A DNA stretch of 5,791 nt from Rhodospirillales bacterium (lineage in GTDB: Bacteria; Pseudomonadota; Gammaproteobacteria; Steroidobacterales; Rariloculaceae), in NCBI GenBank assembly GCA_024640665.1, contig JAHEEO010000200.1:1-5791 (forward strand). Direction: 5' to 3'. Every line of letters begins with the position of its first letter. Within the stretch, counting starts at the first letter, position 1. A program made the translations under genes and the position numbers. Below the pieces are notes generated by a model, which saw nothing but the letters and a program-made list of their open reading frames with translations, did no database searches and was not told where the DNA came from. This document shows positions 1 to 5,791 of the stretch, in pieces.

Positions 1-69
1 ACACTTTCTGAAATTTGCGAATTGACGCCCGACCAGATAGCTTGGACCCATCTCCGCCGGGATTTCTGA
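1..69 (+). CDS. 3' end of an unrecognised upstream gene (partial)
   Basis: Frame 1 is open from the first base to a TGA at 67-69 and encodes 22 residues ending in WTHLRRDF; the other two plus frames contain stops within this stretch. The TGA directly abuts the ATG of the symporter gene at 70 with no spacer. That is typical of translationally coupled operon genes and is the main reason to believe this is a real C-terminus. The visible residues (TLSEICELTPDQ and onward) are mostly polar and look like the end of a soluble protein. I do not recognise the family. A 22-codon open frame could also occur by chance, so the call is tentative. Confidence 0.42.
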   Translation, partial: TLSEICELTPDQIAWTHLRRDF

Positions 70-1350
70 ATGAGCTATACCCAAAAGATAGTTGTCGCCA
101 TGGTCGCAGGTGTCCTGCTGGGCATCGCGTTGCACGCCTTTGATCCAACAAATCCTCTATTTCAATTCCTGGTAACCGGTATCTTTGACGCTGTAGGGCG
201 CATCTTCGTGGCGCTGCTGCAGATGATGGTCGTTCCACTGGTACTGGTTTCACTGGTTTGTGGCGTGATTTCACTTGGAGATATCACGGCGATGGGCCGC
301 GTTGGCGCCAAGACGTTTGTGCTTTACCTTGGTACCACGGCGGTGGCAATTCTTATCGCCTTAGTCGTCGCATCACTGCTATCGCCGGGCGAAGGATATG
401 AGCTTGGCGGTGATGTGGTGTACGAAAGCCGCGATGCACCGCCTATCGGTGAAGTGCTGGTCAATATGTTTCCATCGAATCCGATTCGAGCGTTAGCAGA
501 CGGCCAGATGCTGCAGATTATCGTATTTGCGCTGTTGCTTGGATATGCGTTGACTCAGTGTGGACAGGCCGGTCAGAGAATCGGGCGAGTTTTTGAAGAT
601 GTAAATTCCGTCGTCATGAAGATGGTATTGATGGTCATCAAAGTTGCGCCAATTGGCGTTTTCGCACTAATTGCAGAAACGTTTGCCGTGCAGGGAGCTG
701 ATATATTCGGTCCGCTGGCTGGGTATTTCTTCGCTGTGGTTTTGAGTTTGCTGCTGCATGTTTCATTAACCTACTCGATTATTTTGCGCTCATCTGGACT
801 TAATCCGATTCGGTTTTTCGCAAAATTGCGCGCTGTCATGACGTTTGCGTTTAGCACGTCATCGAGCAGTGCGACAATTCCGCTGACGCTAAATACGGTC
901 GAGAAGCGCCTTGGAGTCAGAAACTCTGTCGCGGCTTTCACTGTGCCGCTCGGTGCAACCATTAATATGGATGGCACCGCGATAATGCAGGGTGTGGCAA
1001 CGATATTCGTTGCAAATGTATATGGAGTCGATCTCGGTGTCGGCGATTTTCTCACTGTCATATTGACTGCCACGCTGGCGTCGGTCGGCACTGCCGCGGT
1101 TCCCAGTGCGGGTCTTGTTATGTTGGCTATGGTCTTAGGGCAGGTAGGATTGCCTGTCGAGGGTATCGGCTTGATCATTGGAATAGATCGCTTGCTCGAT
1201 ATGTTGCGAACTGCTGTCAATGTAACCGGCGACAGTGCGGTCACCTGTGTCGTTGCGAAATCTGAGGGAGCGCTCGAGCAAGACATTTTCGATGATCCGT
1301 CCGTCACAATCGATTCCGCGGTGCCGGACTCCGCTGTGAGCCATGGGTAA
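70..1350 (+). CDS. Dicarboxylate/amino acid:cation symporter (DAACS/SLC1 family), probably glutamate/aspartate
   Basis: Inner-membrane secondary transporter that imports an acidic amino acid with Na+ or H+. Its 426 residues match the usual family length, and the hallmarks appear in order. There are hydrophobic segments near residues 5-25, 35-65, 80-105, 145-165, 180-205 and 215-240. The serine-rich HP1 tip STSSSSATIP is at 262-271, the NMDGT cation-site motif of TM7 at 299-303, HP2 (GTAAVPSAG) at 340-348, and TM8 carries DRLLDMLRTAVNVTGD at 373-388. Aligned with GltPh, Asp377 and Arg380 match Asp394 and Arg397, which bind the substrate amino group and side-chain carboxylate. This favours glutamate/aspartate over C4-dicarboxylates or neutral amino acids. 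Asn299, Asp373, Asn384 and Asp388 match cation-site positions. The ATG at 70 is preceded by a weak GGGA (58-61) and abuts the upstream stop, suggesting coupled translation. proC follows within 9-24 nt. The family call is firm; the exact substrate and gltP/gltT orthology are inferred. Confidence 0.95.
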   Translation: MSYTQKIVVAMVAGVLLGIALHAFDPTNPLFQFLVTGIFDAVGRIFVALLQMMVVPLVLVSLVCGVISLGDITAMGRVGAKTFVLYLGTTAVAILIALVVASLLSPGEGYELGGDVVYESRDAPPIGEVLVNMFPSNPIRALADGQMLQIIVFALLLGYALTQCGQAGQRIGRVFEDVNSVVMKMVLMVIKVAPIGVFALIAETFAVQGADIFGPLAGYFFAVVLSLLLHVSLTYSIILRSSGLNPIRFFAKLRAVMTFAFSTSSSSATIPLTLNTVEKRLGVRNSVAAFTVPLGATINMDGTAIMQGVATIFVANVYGVDLGVGDFLTVILTATLASVGTAAVPSAGLVMLAMVLGQVGLPVEGIGLIIGIDRLLDMLRTAVNVTGDSAVTCVVAKSEGALEQDIFDDPSVTIDSAVPDSAVSHG

Positions 1351-1359
1351 AGTCTCAGT

Positions 1360-2172
1360 GTGGAGCGTTTCTTAGTGGGTACGGATCTGCGAATCTGCGT
1401 AATCGGATTTGGCAATATGGGGCGCGCGCTTGTGCGAGGCTGGCTAGCGGCGGGCATTGCCGGCGACCAAATCTTCGTCAGCGATCCGGATCCCCAGACG
1501 CTAGAATACGCTCACAACAGCGGGCTGCGCCGTGCCGACACCGCGACGAGATTCGATGTTGCGGTCGTTGCAGTGAAGCCGCAGCAGCTTGATGCTGCGC
1601 TGACACAAAATCTGGATCTGTTGAAGGCCAGTGCGGTAGTTGTGTCGGTAGCTGCTGGCAAGCCAATCGCAGTTCTCGAGGCCGCATTGCCGAAAAAGGC
1701 GGCTGTAGTCAGAGCAATGCCCAACACGCCGGCAGCGATAGCGAAGGGTGTCACCGTTCTATGCGCCAATAATTTTGTCACTCGGGTCCAGCGCCAGCTA
1801 TGCAGTGAACTCTTGGCAGCTGTCGGTGCTCAATATTGGGTCGACGAAGAGGCGCTCATGGATGCGGTAACGGCGGTGTCTGGCAGCGGGCCTGCCTATG
1901 TATTTTTGCTGATTGAATGCCTGTCTGCCGCGGGCATTTCGCAGGGCTTGCCAGGCGATTTAGCGAAAGCGTTGGCTTTGCATACCGTTGCGGGATCAGG
2001 CGTCTACGCAGAAACGTCAAAAACGCCGATCGAGACGTTGCGTAAGCAGGTTACCAGTCCGGGGGGCACAACCGAAGCCGCCTTAAACGTTCTGATGGGT
2101 GACAATGCGCTCAAGCTGCTCATTGACCGCGCTGTCGCTGCTGCAGCTAAGCGCAGCAGCGAACTGTCGTAG
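1360..2172 (+). CDS. proC: Pyrroline-5-carboxylate reductase
   Basis: Cytosolic enzyme of the last step of proline synthesis: it reduces L-1-pyrroline-5-carboxylate to L-proline with NAD(P)H. The 270 residues fit the family (about 270). An N-terminal Rossmann strand with the dinucleotide-binding motif GFGNMG is at 16-21. RAMPNTP, conserved near the active site, is at 118-124. The helical dimerisation domain starts near SGSGPAYV (174-181), and the C-terminal family signature VTSPGGTTE is at 231-239. No catalytic motif is missing. The GTG start at 1360 gives the longest frame but has only a weak upstream ribosome site. The in-frame GTG at 1375 has GGAG 9 nt upstream and puts the start 10 residues before the Rossmann glycine motif, closer to typical ProC N-termini, so it may be the real start. 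The gene lies just behind the symporter and is probably co-transcribed with it. The yggS/yggT genes that often flank proC in Gammaproteobacteria are not visible here. Confidence 0.97.
   Translation: MERFLVGTDLRICVIGFGNMGRALVRGWLAAGIAGDQIFVSDPDPQTLEYAHNSGLRRADTATRFDVAVVAVKPQQLDAALTQNLDLLKASAVVVSVAAGKPIAVLEAALPKKAAVVRAMPNTPAAIAKGVTVLCANNFVTRVQRQLCSELLAAVGAQYWVDEEALMDAVTAVSGSGPAYVFLLIECLSAAGISQGLPGDLAKALALHTVAGSGVYAETSKTPIETLRKQVTSPGGTTEAALNVLMGDNALKLLIDRAVAAAAKRSSELS
1362..1365 (+). promoter_or_regulatory. Shine-Dalgarno-like GGAG favouring a downstream proC start
   Basis: GGAG lies 9 nt upstream of the in-frame GTG at 1375. The GTG at 1360 has only GGGTAAAG-like sequence before it. If the site is used, ProC begins at residue 6 of the long frame and is 265 residues long. 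Confidence 0.45.
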
Positions 2173-2194
2173 CGCAGCGCTTGCTTAGCTGCGC
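2172..2194 (+). repeat. Small inverted repeat at the proC stop codon
   Basis: GCGCAGC (2172-2178) and GCTGCGC (2188-2194) are perfect complements around a 9-nt loop, starting at the last base of the proC TAG. The plus strand continues GGCAAACAAAA with no U-run, so this is not a classical intrinsic terminator. It could protect the proC mRNA end or assist termination together with the larger hairpin just downstream. Confidence 0.4.
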
Positions 2195-2195
2195 G

Positions 2196-2240
2196 GCAAA
2201 CAAAAGGCGCCCCTCGACTCTTGCAATGAGCGAGGGGCGC
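2196..2240 (-). terminator. Intrinsic terminator of the lipoprotein gene (possibly bidirectional)
   Basis: A perfect 10-bp GC-rich stem pairs GCGCCCCTCG (2207-2216) with CGAGGGGCGC (2231-2240). It can extend by CTC/GAG (2218-2220 with 2228-2230) past one bulged A, leaving a 7-nt loop. Reading the minus strand, the stem is followed by CTTTTGTTTGCC (2206 down to 2195), a usable U-rich tail. The hairpin sits 15 nt beyond the minus-strand stop codon. On the plus strand the stem is followed by AGAAAGATTA without a U-run, so termination of proC transcripts here would be weaker. Confidence 0.78.
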
Positions 2241-2245
2241 AGAAA

Positions 2246-2260
2246 GATTAGATTCTAATC
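2246..2260. repeat. Short AT-rich palindrome over the lipoprotein stop codon
   Basis: GATTAGA (2246-2252) and TCTAATC (2254-2260) are perfect complements around one central base. The right arm contains the TAG stop of the minus-strand gene (2255-2257). Seven base pairs around a single central base cannot form a good RNA hairpin, so it is more likely a chance palindrome or a protein-binding site than a terminator element. Confidence 0.3.
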
Positions 2261-4177
2261 AGAGGCCTGGGTAAATATCACCAGCTTGCGGGCATCCATA
2301 TCGTTGGCAAGCGGGTCATAAGCACCGTATGCCGCGAGTGAGCGCACCGTCTCCGCATTGTTAAGTCGCAAATTCAGCTCATCTAGAAATTTCGCAAAGT
2401 CGCTGAACAGTTCGACATGACCGGGTTCGTGCAAGCTATACAGCGAGCGGGACGAGCTGGGCCCGATCGACGGCGCCGTTGGCAGCGCGAATAGATCGAC
2501 CAGTTCGCGGCCAATGAGGATGTGATGCCGAACGCCAATGTCCGGATTGCTGAGGTCGGGAACGAGCCCATCGATTTGCATGGAGATGAATGGTGCCGTT
2601 GTGCCTTCAGCTGTCCAGCCGATACCAATGGCGCTGCGAATCTGGTCGTGCCCGATTACAGTGTGACCGACAAAATCCGGTGGTGCCATGCCAAAGGGTG
2701 AGACAAAGCCCACAACGCGTGCTGTTCGGTCCACGCTGACGGCATTCAACGGCAGTGTCCCGGTTTCGATCTCATAAGCGTCCGGGTCGGCGTCCAGATC
2801 GGTGGTCATGCCCGTGCCGGCAAAGTCGTATTGATCAATGCTCAATCGATCGATTGCGCGCAGGTCCAGTGTTAGCTGTCCCGTCATGACATCCACGACT
2901 TTTCCTGTGAGATGCGTCGGATGCATGCGGACGCGACCATTCGTTGCATCGATTACCGGCGCAATGTCCGCGATGCTTGCGCTTGCAAACGTTTCACCAA
3001 ATTCGCCAAAGACGAAGATGCGTTGACCGACGGATAGGTCATCTTGGGTATAACTGCCATCGCGATCGCTGACTTTGTGCACTTGTGTCTGCGGGCCGAC
3101 TTCCACAAAGACAGTTCTGTGGAAACGCGCTTGCTGGCCTCGATTGACGACAAAGGCGCCTTTTACCGTCAACAGATCGCCACTGCGCGCGACGATATTG
3201 CCGTATATTGCATCCAGCATGTCGCCTTCAATGCTGTCGCGAGCAAGGACGACCGATGCTGTGAATGATCTGTTGGTCAAATCCAGTGTGCCAAACGCAG
3301 CTGTGAGGGTGCCAGCGCCGAGACTCTCAAGTTCCATAAGGCCGGCGTCACCGATAAATCGCCGATCGCCAAACTCAAAGTATGTTTCGTCAGTCGTGTT
3401 GACTGTAACCGGGCCGTGATCACCGTCGCGGCGATGCCAGGGACGAACTCGAACATCATAACTTTGATTGCTGACGTCGACTTCCACTAGAGCGCCACGT
3501 ACGCGCAGATCTTTTTCATCGACCGGAGCGACTTCAGCGGTAATAAAAGGTTCGGCACTGATGCGTGGCGGAGTCGCGCTCGTGTCTACTGAATGCGAAG
3601 CTGCCAAATCAAAATCGACACTTAAGAAAGCGGCTTGGCCACGCGTTAGCGCAAGGTGTCCATTAGCAGCCAGCTCGATGCGCACATCGACCAGGCCAAG
3701 GCCGTTACCATTAGAGTCGATGACATCGGCCGCAACGATGTCGTTACCGACTTCCACGAAGACCTCTGCGTTGGAATAGTCGATTTGAATCGTTCCGCCG
3801 ACGAAGACACCCGGCGGGAGCAAAGTCGAGCTGACGAGTTCTGACAGATCTGTCAGTTGCGCAAAGTCGATGCGCGTTGTCGAAGGGAGTGTTTCAATGG
3901 TTGTTCCCCCGGCACGTTCCAGGGAAATGGAAACGACGTCGACCGAGTAACTGACAATGTCCCCTTCGGCATCTGTCATGCCGATTAACAAGGTCGCGCA
4001 TTCGGGCGCCGTTGCAGGATCTCCGGGAATACAGCTACTTGCTGCTATTGGCGGTGGGTTTGCGGTGGGTGAATCCGGGCTGCCTCCTGACCCGCTGCAG
4101 GCAGCTGCCAATATGGCGATTAGGCTTAGAGTGGCTGATTTCGTGAAGCTGCTGTTGCTTCCTCTTGGTTTGAACAT
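2255..4177 (-). CDS. DUF4382/DUF5666-like lipoprotein of unknown function
   Basis: A 640-residue exported protein. A basic N-terminus and hydrophobic stretch (residues 13-26) lead to a lipobox-like LAAAC with Cys27 as the likely lipidated residue. A Ser/Gly/Pro-rich linker (28-47) follows, typical of envelope lipoproteins; no Asp at +2 argues for outer-membrane sorting by the Lol rule. Residues about 62-218 resemble DUF4382: LLIGMTDAEGD near the start, a long Ser/Val beta segment, and LLPPGVFVGGTIQI mid-domain. After it come beta-rich units resembling DUF5666, roughly at 225-310, 324-405 and 423-490, each opening with a pattern such as VRGALVEVD, IYGNIVARSGD or LTGKVVDV. The C-terminal 150 residues are unassigned. 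Cys50 and Cys60 could form a disulfide. The start is well supported: AAGGAG lies 6 nt before the ATG (complement of 4184-4189). The gene has its own terminator at 2196-2240, so it is probably monocistronic. Domain names come from pattern recognition, and the biological role is unknown. Confidence 0.88.
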   Translation of the reverse strand: MFKPRGSNSSFTKSATLSLIAILAAACSGSGGSPDSPTANPPPIAASSCIPGDPATAPECATLLIGMTDAEGDIVSYSVDVVSISLERAGGTTIETLPSTTRIDFAQLTDLSELVSSTLLPPGVFVGGTIQIDYSNAEVFVEVGNDIVAADVIDSNGNGLGLVDVRIELAANGHLALTRGQAAFLSVDFDLAASHSVDTSATPPRISAEPFITAEVAPVDEKDLRVRGALVEVDVSNQSYDVRVRPWHRRDGDHGPVTVNTTDETYFEFGDRRFIGDAGLMELESLGAGTLTAAFGTLDLTNRSFTASVVLARDSIEGDMLDAIYGNIVARSGDLLTVKGAFVVNRGQQARFHRTVFVEVGPQTQVHKVSDRDGSYTQDDLSVGQRIFVFGEFGETFASASIADIAPVIDATNGRVRMHPTHLTGKVVDVMTGQLTLDLRAIDRLSIDQYDFAGTGMTTDLDADPDAYEIETGTLPLNAVSVDRTARVVGFVSPFGMAPPDFVGHTVIGHDQIRSAIGIGWTAEGTTAPFISMQIDGLVPDLSNPDIGVRHHILIGRELVDLFALPTAPSIGPSSSRSLYSLHEPGHVELFSDFAKFLDELNLRLNNAETVRSLAAYGAYDPLANDMDARKLVIFTQASD

Positions 4178-4220
4178 GATTCTCTCCTTCGGGGCTCAAG
4201 TGCTCCGTATGAAGCAATAA

Positions 4221-4271
4221 CGCAGCCGGTGGAGATTGGTTGACGCTGTCGTCTGGTAACGCTCGGCTGCG
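4221..4271. repeat. Inverted repeat in the divergent promoter region
   Basis: CGCAGCCG (4221-4228) is the exact reverse complement of CGGCTGCG (4264-4271), with a 35-nt spacer. The spacer carries two imperfect direct copies, GGTTGACGCT (4238-4247) and GGTAACGCT (4255-4263), 17 nt apart. The arms bracket the only good -35-like hexamer (4240-4245), so an operator is possible. An arm match of this length can also arise by chance. Confidence 0.3.
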
Positions 4272-4318
4272 CAAGACATAATGCGTTCGCGCAAGCCGCG
4301 CGAGTCCTTGTATTCTCT

Positions 4319-4399
4319 ATGAGCGGTGTCAAAATGAGCGGCGGTATTGTTTCGGGTGGATCTGTTCCTGCCGCGTTCAGATCGGTGGGGACCAATTGA
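4319..4399 (+). CDS. Possible 26-residue upstream ORF in frame with the sensor gene
   Basis: An ATG at 4319 opens a frame of 26 codons (MSGVKMSGGIVSGGSVP and onward) ending at TGA 4397-4399. The next codon is the GTG start of the sensor gene in the same frame. A second in-frame ATG is at 4334 within a 15-nt-spaced repeat of ATGAGCGG (4319-4326 and 4334-4341). No clear ribosome site precedes either ATG, and the Gly/Ser-rich peptide resembles no known leader. It may be a translational-coupling leader, the true N-terminus of the sensor if the TGA is a sequencing error or mutation, or chance. Confidence 0.18.
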   Translation: MSGVKMSGGIVSGGSVPAAFRSVGTN

Positions 4400-5791
4400 G
4401 TGGCTGAAGAAGTTTCAGAGCAATCATCAGACGCACACGATGCCCATACCGGCCCACGTGATAGTTTGCGCGGCGCTGGCGGCGCTGGCCTTGATCTCGT
4501 ATGCACACAATTGGCGGTCGAATTCCAAGGCCTAAGTGAAGACGACTTGCGCGAACGCCTGACGGCTGGTTTACAAACCTTCACGGACGCTTGTGGGGCG
4601 GATTCGGTGTTTGTTGCGCTATTCGATCCTTCTAGAGTTTCGATTCAGAAGGTCTATGTCGGCCGATCCGCATTCTCCGTTTGTAATCCTGAAGTGCTTA
4701 CTGGCCGCGATATGGCGGAATTCCCGTGGCTGTCAAAACGGCTGGGGCATCTTGCTTTGGTTGACATTGCGGACACTCTGGCGCCACGCGCAGAGCAGGA
4801 AGAGGATGCGAGCCAACTTGCCACGCTGAACGTTGCTTCACTTACTGCCGTCGGTTTCAATATCGGCGAGAAGATTGGCGGCATGCTGGGAGTTGCCAGC
4901 TCGAATCCGAACCCCAATTGGAGCGCGGATTTTCGACTTGCACTAAAACTACTAAGTGTTAGTTGTGCTAGCGGCCTTGATCGCATACGCCTGCGCAGCG
5001 ATCTGGAAACGGTTCAAGAGCGCGACCGATTAGTCACAGAAACGGCTAATGATGGGCTTTGGGACTACGATGTGCGAGAAAACTCAATGTATTTCTCCCC
5101 GCGATGGCGCGCGATGCTTGGGTATGAAAGGGATGAAGACGTCCCAGACTGGCGCTATCTGGTCCATCCTGATGACATAGCCCGTGTGCAGCGCCAGCTT
5201 CGTGAGCATTTGGCCGGGGAAACACCGCTGTTTGAAGGTGTCCACAGAATGCGGCATGCGAATGGCGATTGGCGTTGGATTCAATGCCGTGTTCAAGGCC
5301 GCGTCGACAAGCATGGCCGCGTCCAGCGGCTGGTCGGAATCGAGACTGATATTACTGAACGAAAGACTTATGAAGAGGCGCTTTTCCGCGAGAAGGAAAG
5401 CGCCCAAATTACGTTGCAGTCGATCGGCGACGGCGTCGTCACTACCGACGCAGAAGCTCGCGTGCAATATTTAAACCCGGTCGCCGAAGGGCTGACCGGA
5501 TGGCGTCTTGACGATGCTTTTAGTTTGCCCATCGATGAGATATTTCGTGGCTTTCATGAGGAAACCTGCGAACCAGTGGAAAACCCTGTCACCATTGCAA
5601 TGCGGCGCAATCGGCGCAGCAAGACAGTCAGGCCCACGCTACTTATTCGCCGGGACGGTAACGAGCTGTATATAGAAAGCACGGCGGCTCCGATCCGCGA
5701 TCCGGAAGGCGAAGTCACTGGCGGTGTGCTGGTGTTTCATGACGTCAGTGAGTCTCGCGAACTCAACCGGCGTCTGAGTTACGCAGCAAGT
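4400..5791 (+). CDS. GAF-PAS-PAS sensor protein, probably a diguanylate cyclase/phosphodiesterase (3' end outside window)
   Basis: The frame is open from the GTG at 4400 to the last base, 464 codons with no stop. GGTGGGG (4384-4390) lies 9 nt before the GTG as a ribosome site, and an in-frame TGA (4397-4399) directly precedes it, fixing the upstream limit. The first in-frame ATG (near 4712) would cut into the GAF domain. Residues 1-37 are acidic and Gly/Ala-rich, probably disordered. A GAF domain spans about 45-197 (SVFVALFD near its start, a conserved Asn-x-x-Trp-Ser near its end). A PAS_3-type domain covers about 209-322, with DGLWDYDV at 218-225, LVHPDD, and the PAC-like GIETDITERK at 313-322. 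A second PAS runs about 338-450 (SIGDGVVTTD at 341-350, then LNPVAEGLTGW, ending VLVFHDVSE). No membrane segment is seen, so it is cytoplasmic. The final residues, RRLSYAAS, match the linker normally continuing into HD-LTGL of a GGDEF domain. A c-di-GMP output, often GGDEF plus EAL, is therefore inferred, not seen. Ligands cannot be read from sequence. Confidence 0.9.
   Translation, partial: MAEEVSEQSSDAHDAHTGPRDSLRGAGGAGLDLVCTQLAVEFQGLSEDDLRERLTAGLQTFTDACGADSVFVALFDPSRVSIQKVYVGRSAFSVCNPEVLTGRDMAEFPWLSKRLGHLALVDIADTLAPRAEQEEDASQLATLNVASLTAVGFNIGEKIGGMLGVASSNPNPNWSADFRLALKLLSVSCASGLDRIRLRSDLETVQERDRLVTETANDGLWDYDVRENSMYFSPRWRAMLGYERDEDVPDWRYLVHPDDIARVQRQLREHLAGETPLFEGVHRMRHANGDWRWIQCRVQGRVDKHGRVQRLVGIETDITERKTYEEALFREKESAQITLQSIGDGVVTTDAEARVQYLNPVAEGLTGWRLDDAFSLPIDEIFRGFHEETCEPVENPVTIAMRRNRRSKTVRPTLLIRRDGNELYIESTAAPIRDPEGEVTGGVLVFHDVSESRELNRRLSYAAS

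Larger units (their letters stand above)
4178..4399. promoter_or_regulatory. Divergent intergenic region between lipoprotein and sensor genes
   Basis: These 222 bp separate two divergent genes and should hold both promoters. I see no convincing sigma70 pair. TTGACG at 4240-4245 is a good -35 match for the plus strand, but 17 bp downstream there is only TCGGCT. TATTCT at 4311-4316 is a fair -10 with a poor -35. No minus-strand promoter stands out. The region also contains an 8-bp inverted repeat, direct repeats and a possible short ORF, listed separately. Confidence 0.5.

Noticed and set aside
771..1457. 228-codon open frame on the minus strand
   Set aside because: It lies entirely antisense to the well-supported symporter gene and the start of proC. 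Its translation is Thr/Ser/Pro-rich with no recognisable domain or ribosome site, so it is a shadow frame.
3957..4220. 87-codon plus-strand frame antisense to the lipoprotein N-terminus
   Set aside because: Its hydrophobic character mirrors the signal peptide region on the other strand, and it has no independent support.
4240..4268. Sigma70 promoter based on TTGACG at 4240-4245
   Set aside because: The -35 hexamer is good, but at 16-18 bp spacing there is no sequence resembling TATAAT, so I do not call a promoter.
4347..4535. 62-codon plus-strand frame with a hydrophobic stretch resembling a small membrane protein
   Set aside because: It starts at a TTG with no good ribosome site and overlaps the start of the GAF-PAS gene in another frame. 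The hydrophobic run comes from out-of-frame reading of the Gly-Ala repeat region.
4126..4584. 152-codon minus-strand frame across the divergent intergenic region
   Set aside because: It overlaps the lipoprotein start and the sensor start, is Arg/Pro/Ser-rich, and has no domain signature. It is incompatible with both flanking supported genes.
5084..5467. 127-codon minus-strand frame inside the sensor gene
   Set aside because: It is antisense to clearly recognisable PAS domains and shows no family features.
1..5791. CRISPR array, tRNA, rRNA, insertion sequence or prophage signals
   Set aside because: There are no regularly spaced repeats, no cloverleaf-like or rRNA-like sequence, and no transposase or phage-type coding frames. 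The repeats seen are short and local.

Overview
The window holds ordinary bacterial chromosomal DNA with tightly packed genes. It looks like a gammaproteobacterium, possibly an environmental or marine lineage; this rests on moderate GC, an SLC1-type Na+/acidic amino acid symporter, a standard ProC, a DUF4382-type lipoprotein and a large GAF-PAS-PAS signalling protein of the kind that usually ends in GGDEF/EAL. I cannot name a genus. I see no rRNA, tRNA, CRISPR array, insertion sequence or phage gene.

Layout from left to right: (1) 1-69, the probable 3' end of an unrecognised plus-strand gene whose stop codon directly abuts the next start. (2) 70-1350, a dicarboxylate/amino acid:cation symporter, probably for glutamate or aspartate. 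(3) 1360-2172, proC (pyrroline-5-carboxylate reductase), 9-24 nt downstream depending on the true start and probably in the same transcript. (4) 2173-2254, a short convergent intergenic stretch holding a strong hairpin whose T-rich tail lies on the minus-strand side, so it mainly terminates the lipoprotein gene. (5) 2255-4177, minus strand, a 640-residue lipoprotein with an N-terminal DUF4382-like domain and several DUF5666-like beta units. (6) 4178-4399, a 222-bp divergent intergenic region with an inverted repeat, short direct repeats and a possible 26-residue upstream ORF. (7) 4400-5791 and beyond, plus strand, a cytoplasmic GAF-PAS-PAS protein that runs off the right edge just where a GGDEF domain would normally begin.

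Functionally, the symporter and proC form a plausible unit: import of glutamate, the precursor of proline, next to the last enzyme of proline synthesis. The lipoprotein and the sensor protein are divergently transcribed from one intergenic region and may share regulation, but nothing in the sequence proves a functional link. I found no convincing new biological system. The most useful second-look items are the in-frame TGA-GTG junction in front of the sensor gene, the symporter lacking arginine at both positions where this family usually carries its 'switch' arginine, and the unusual location of proC.
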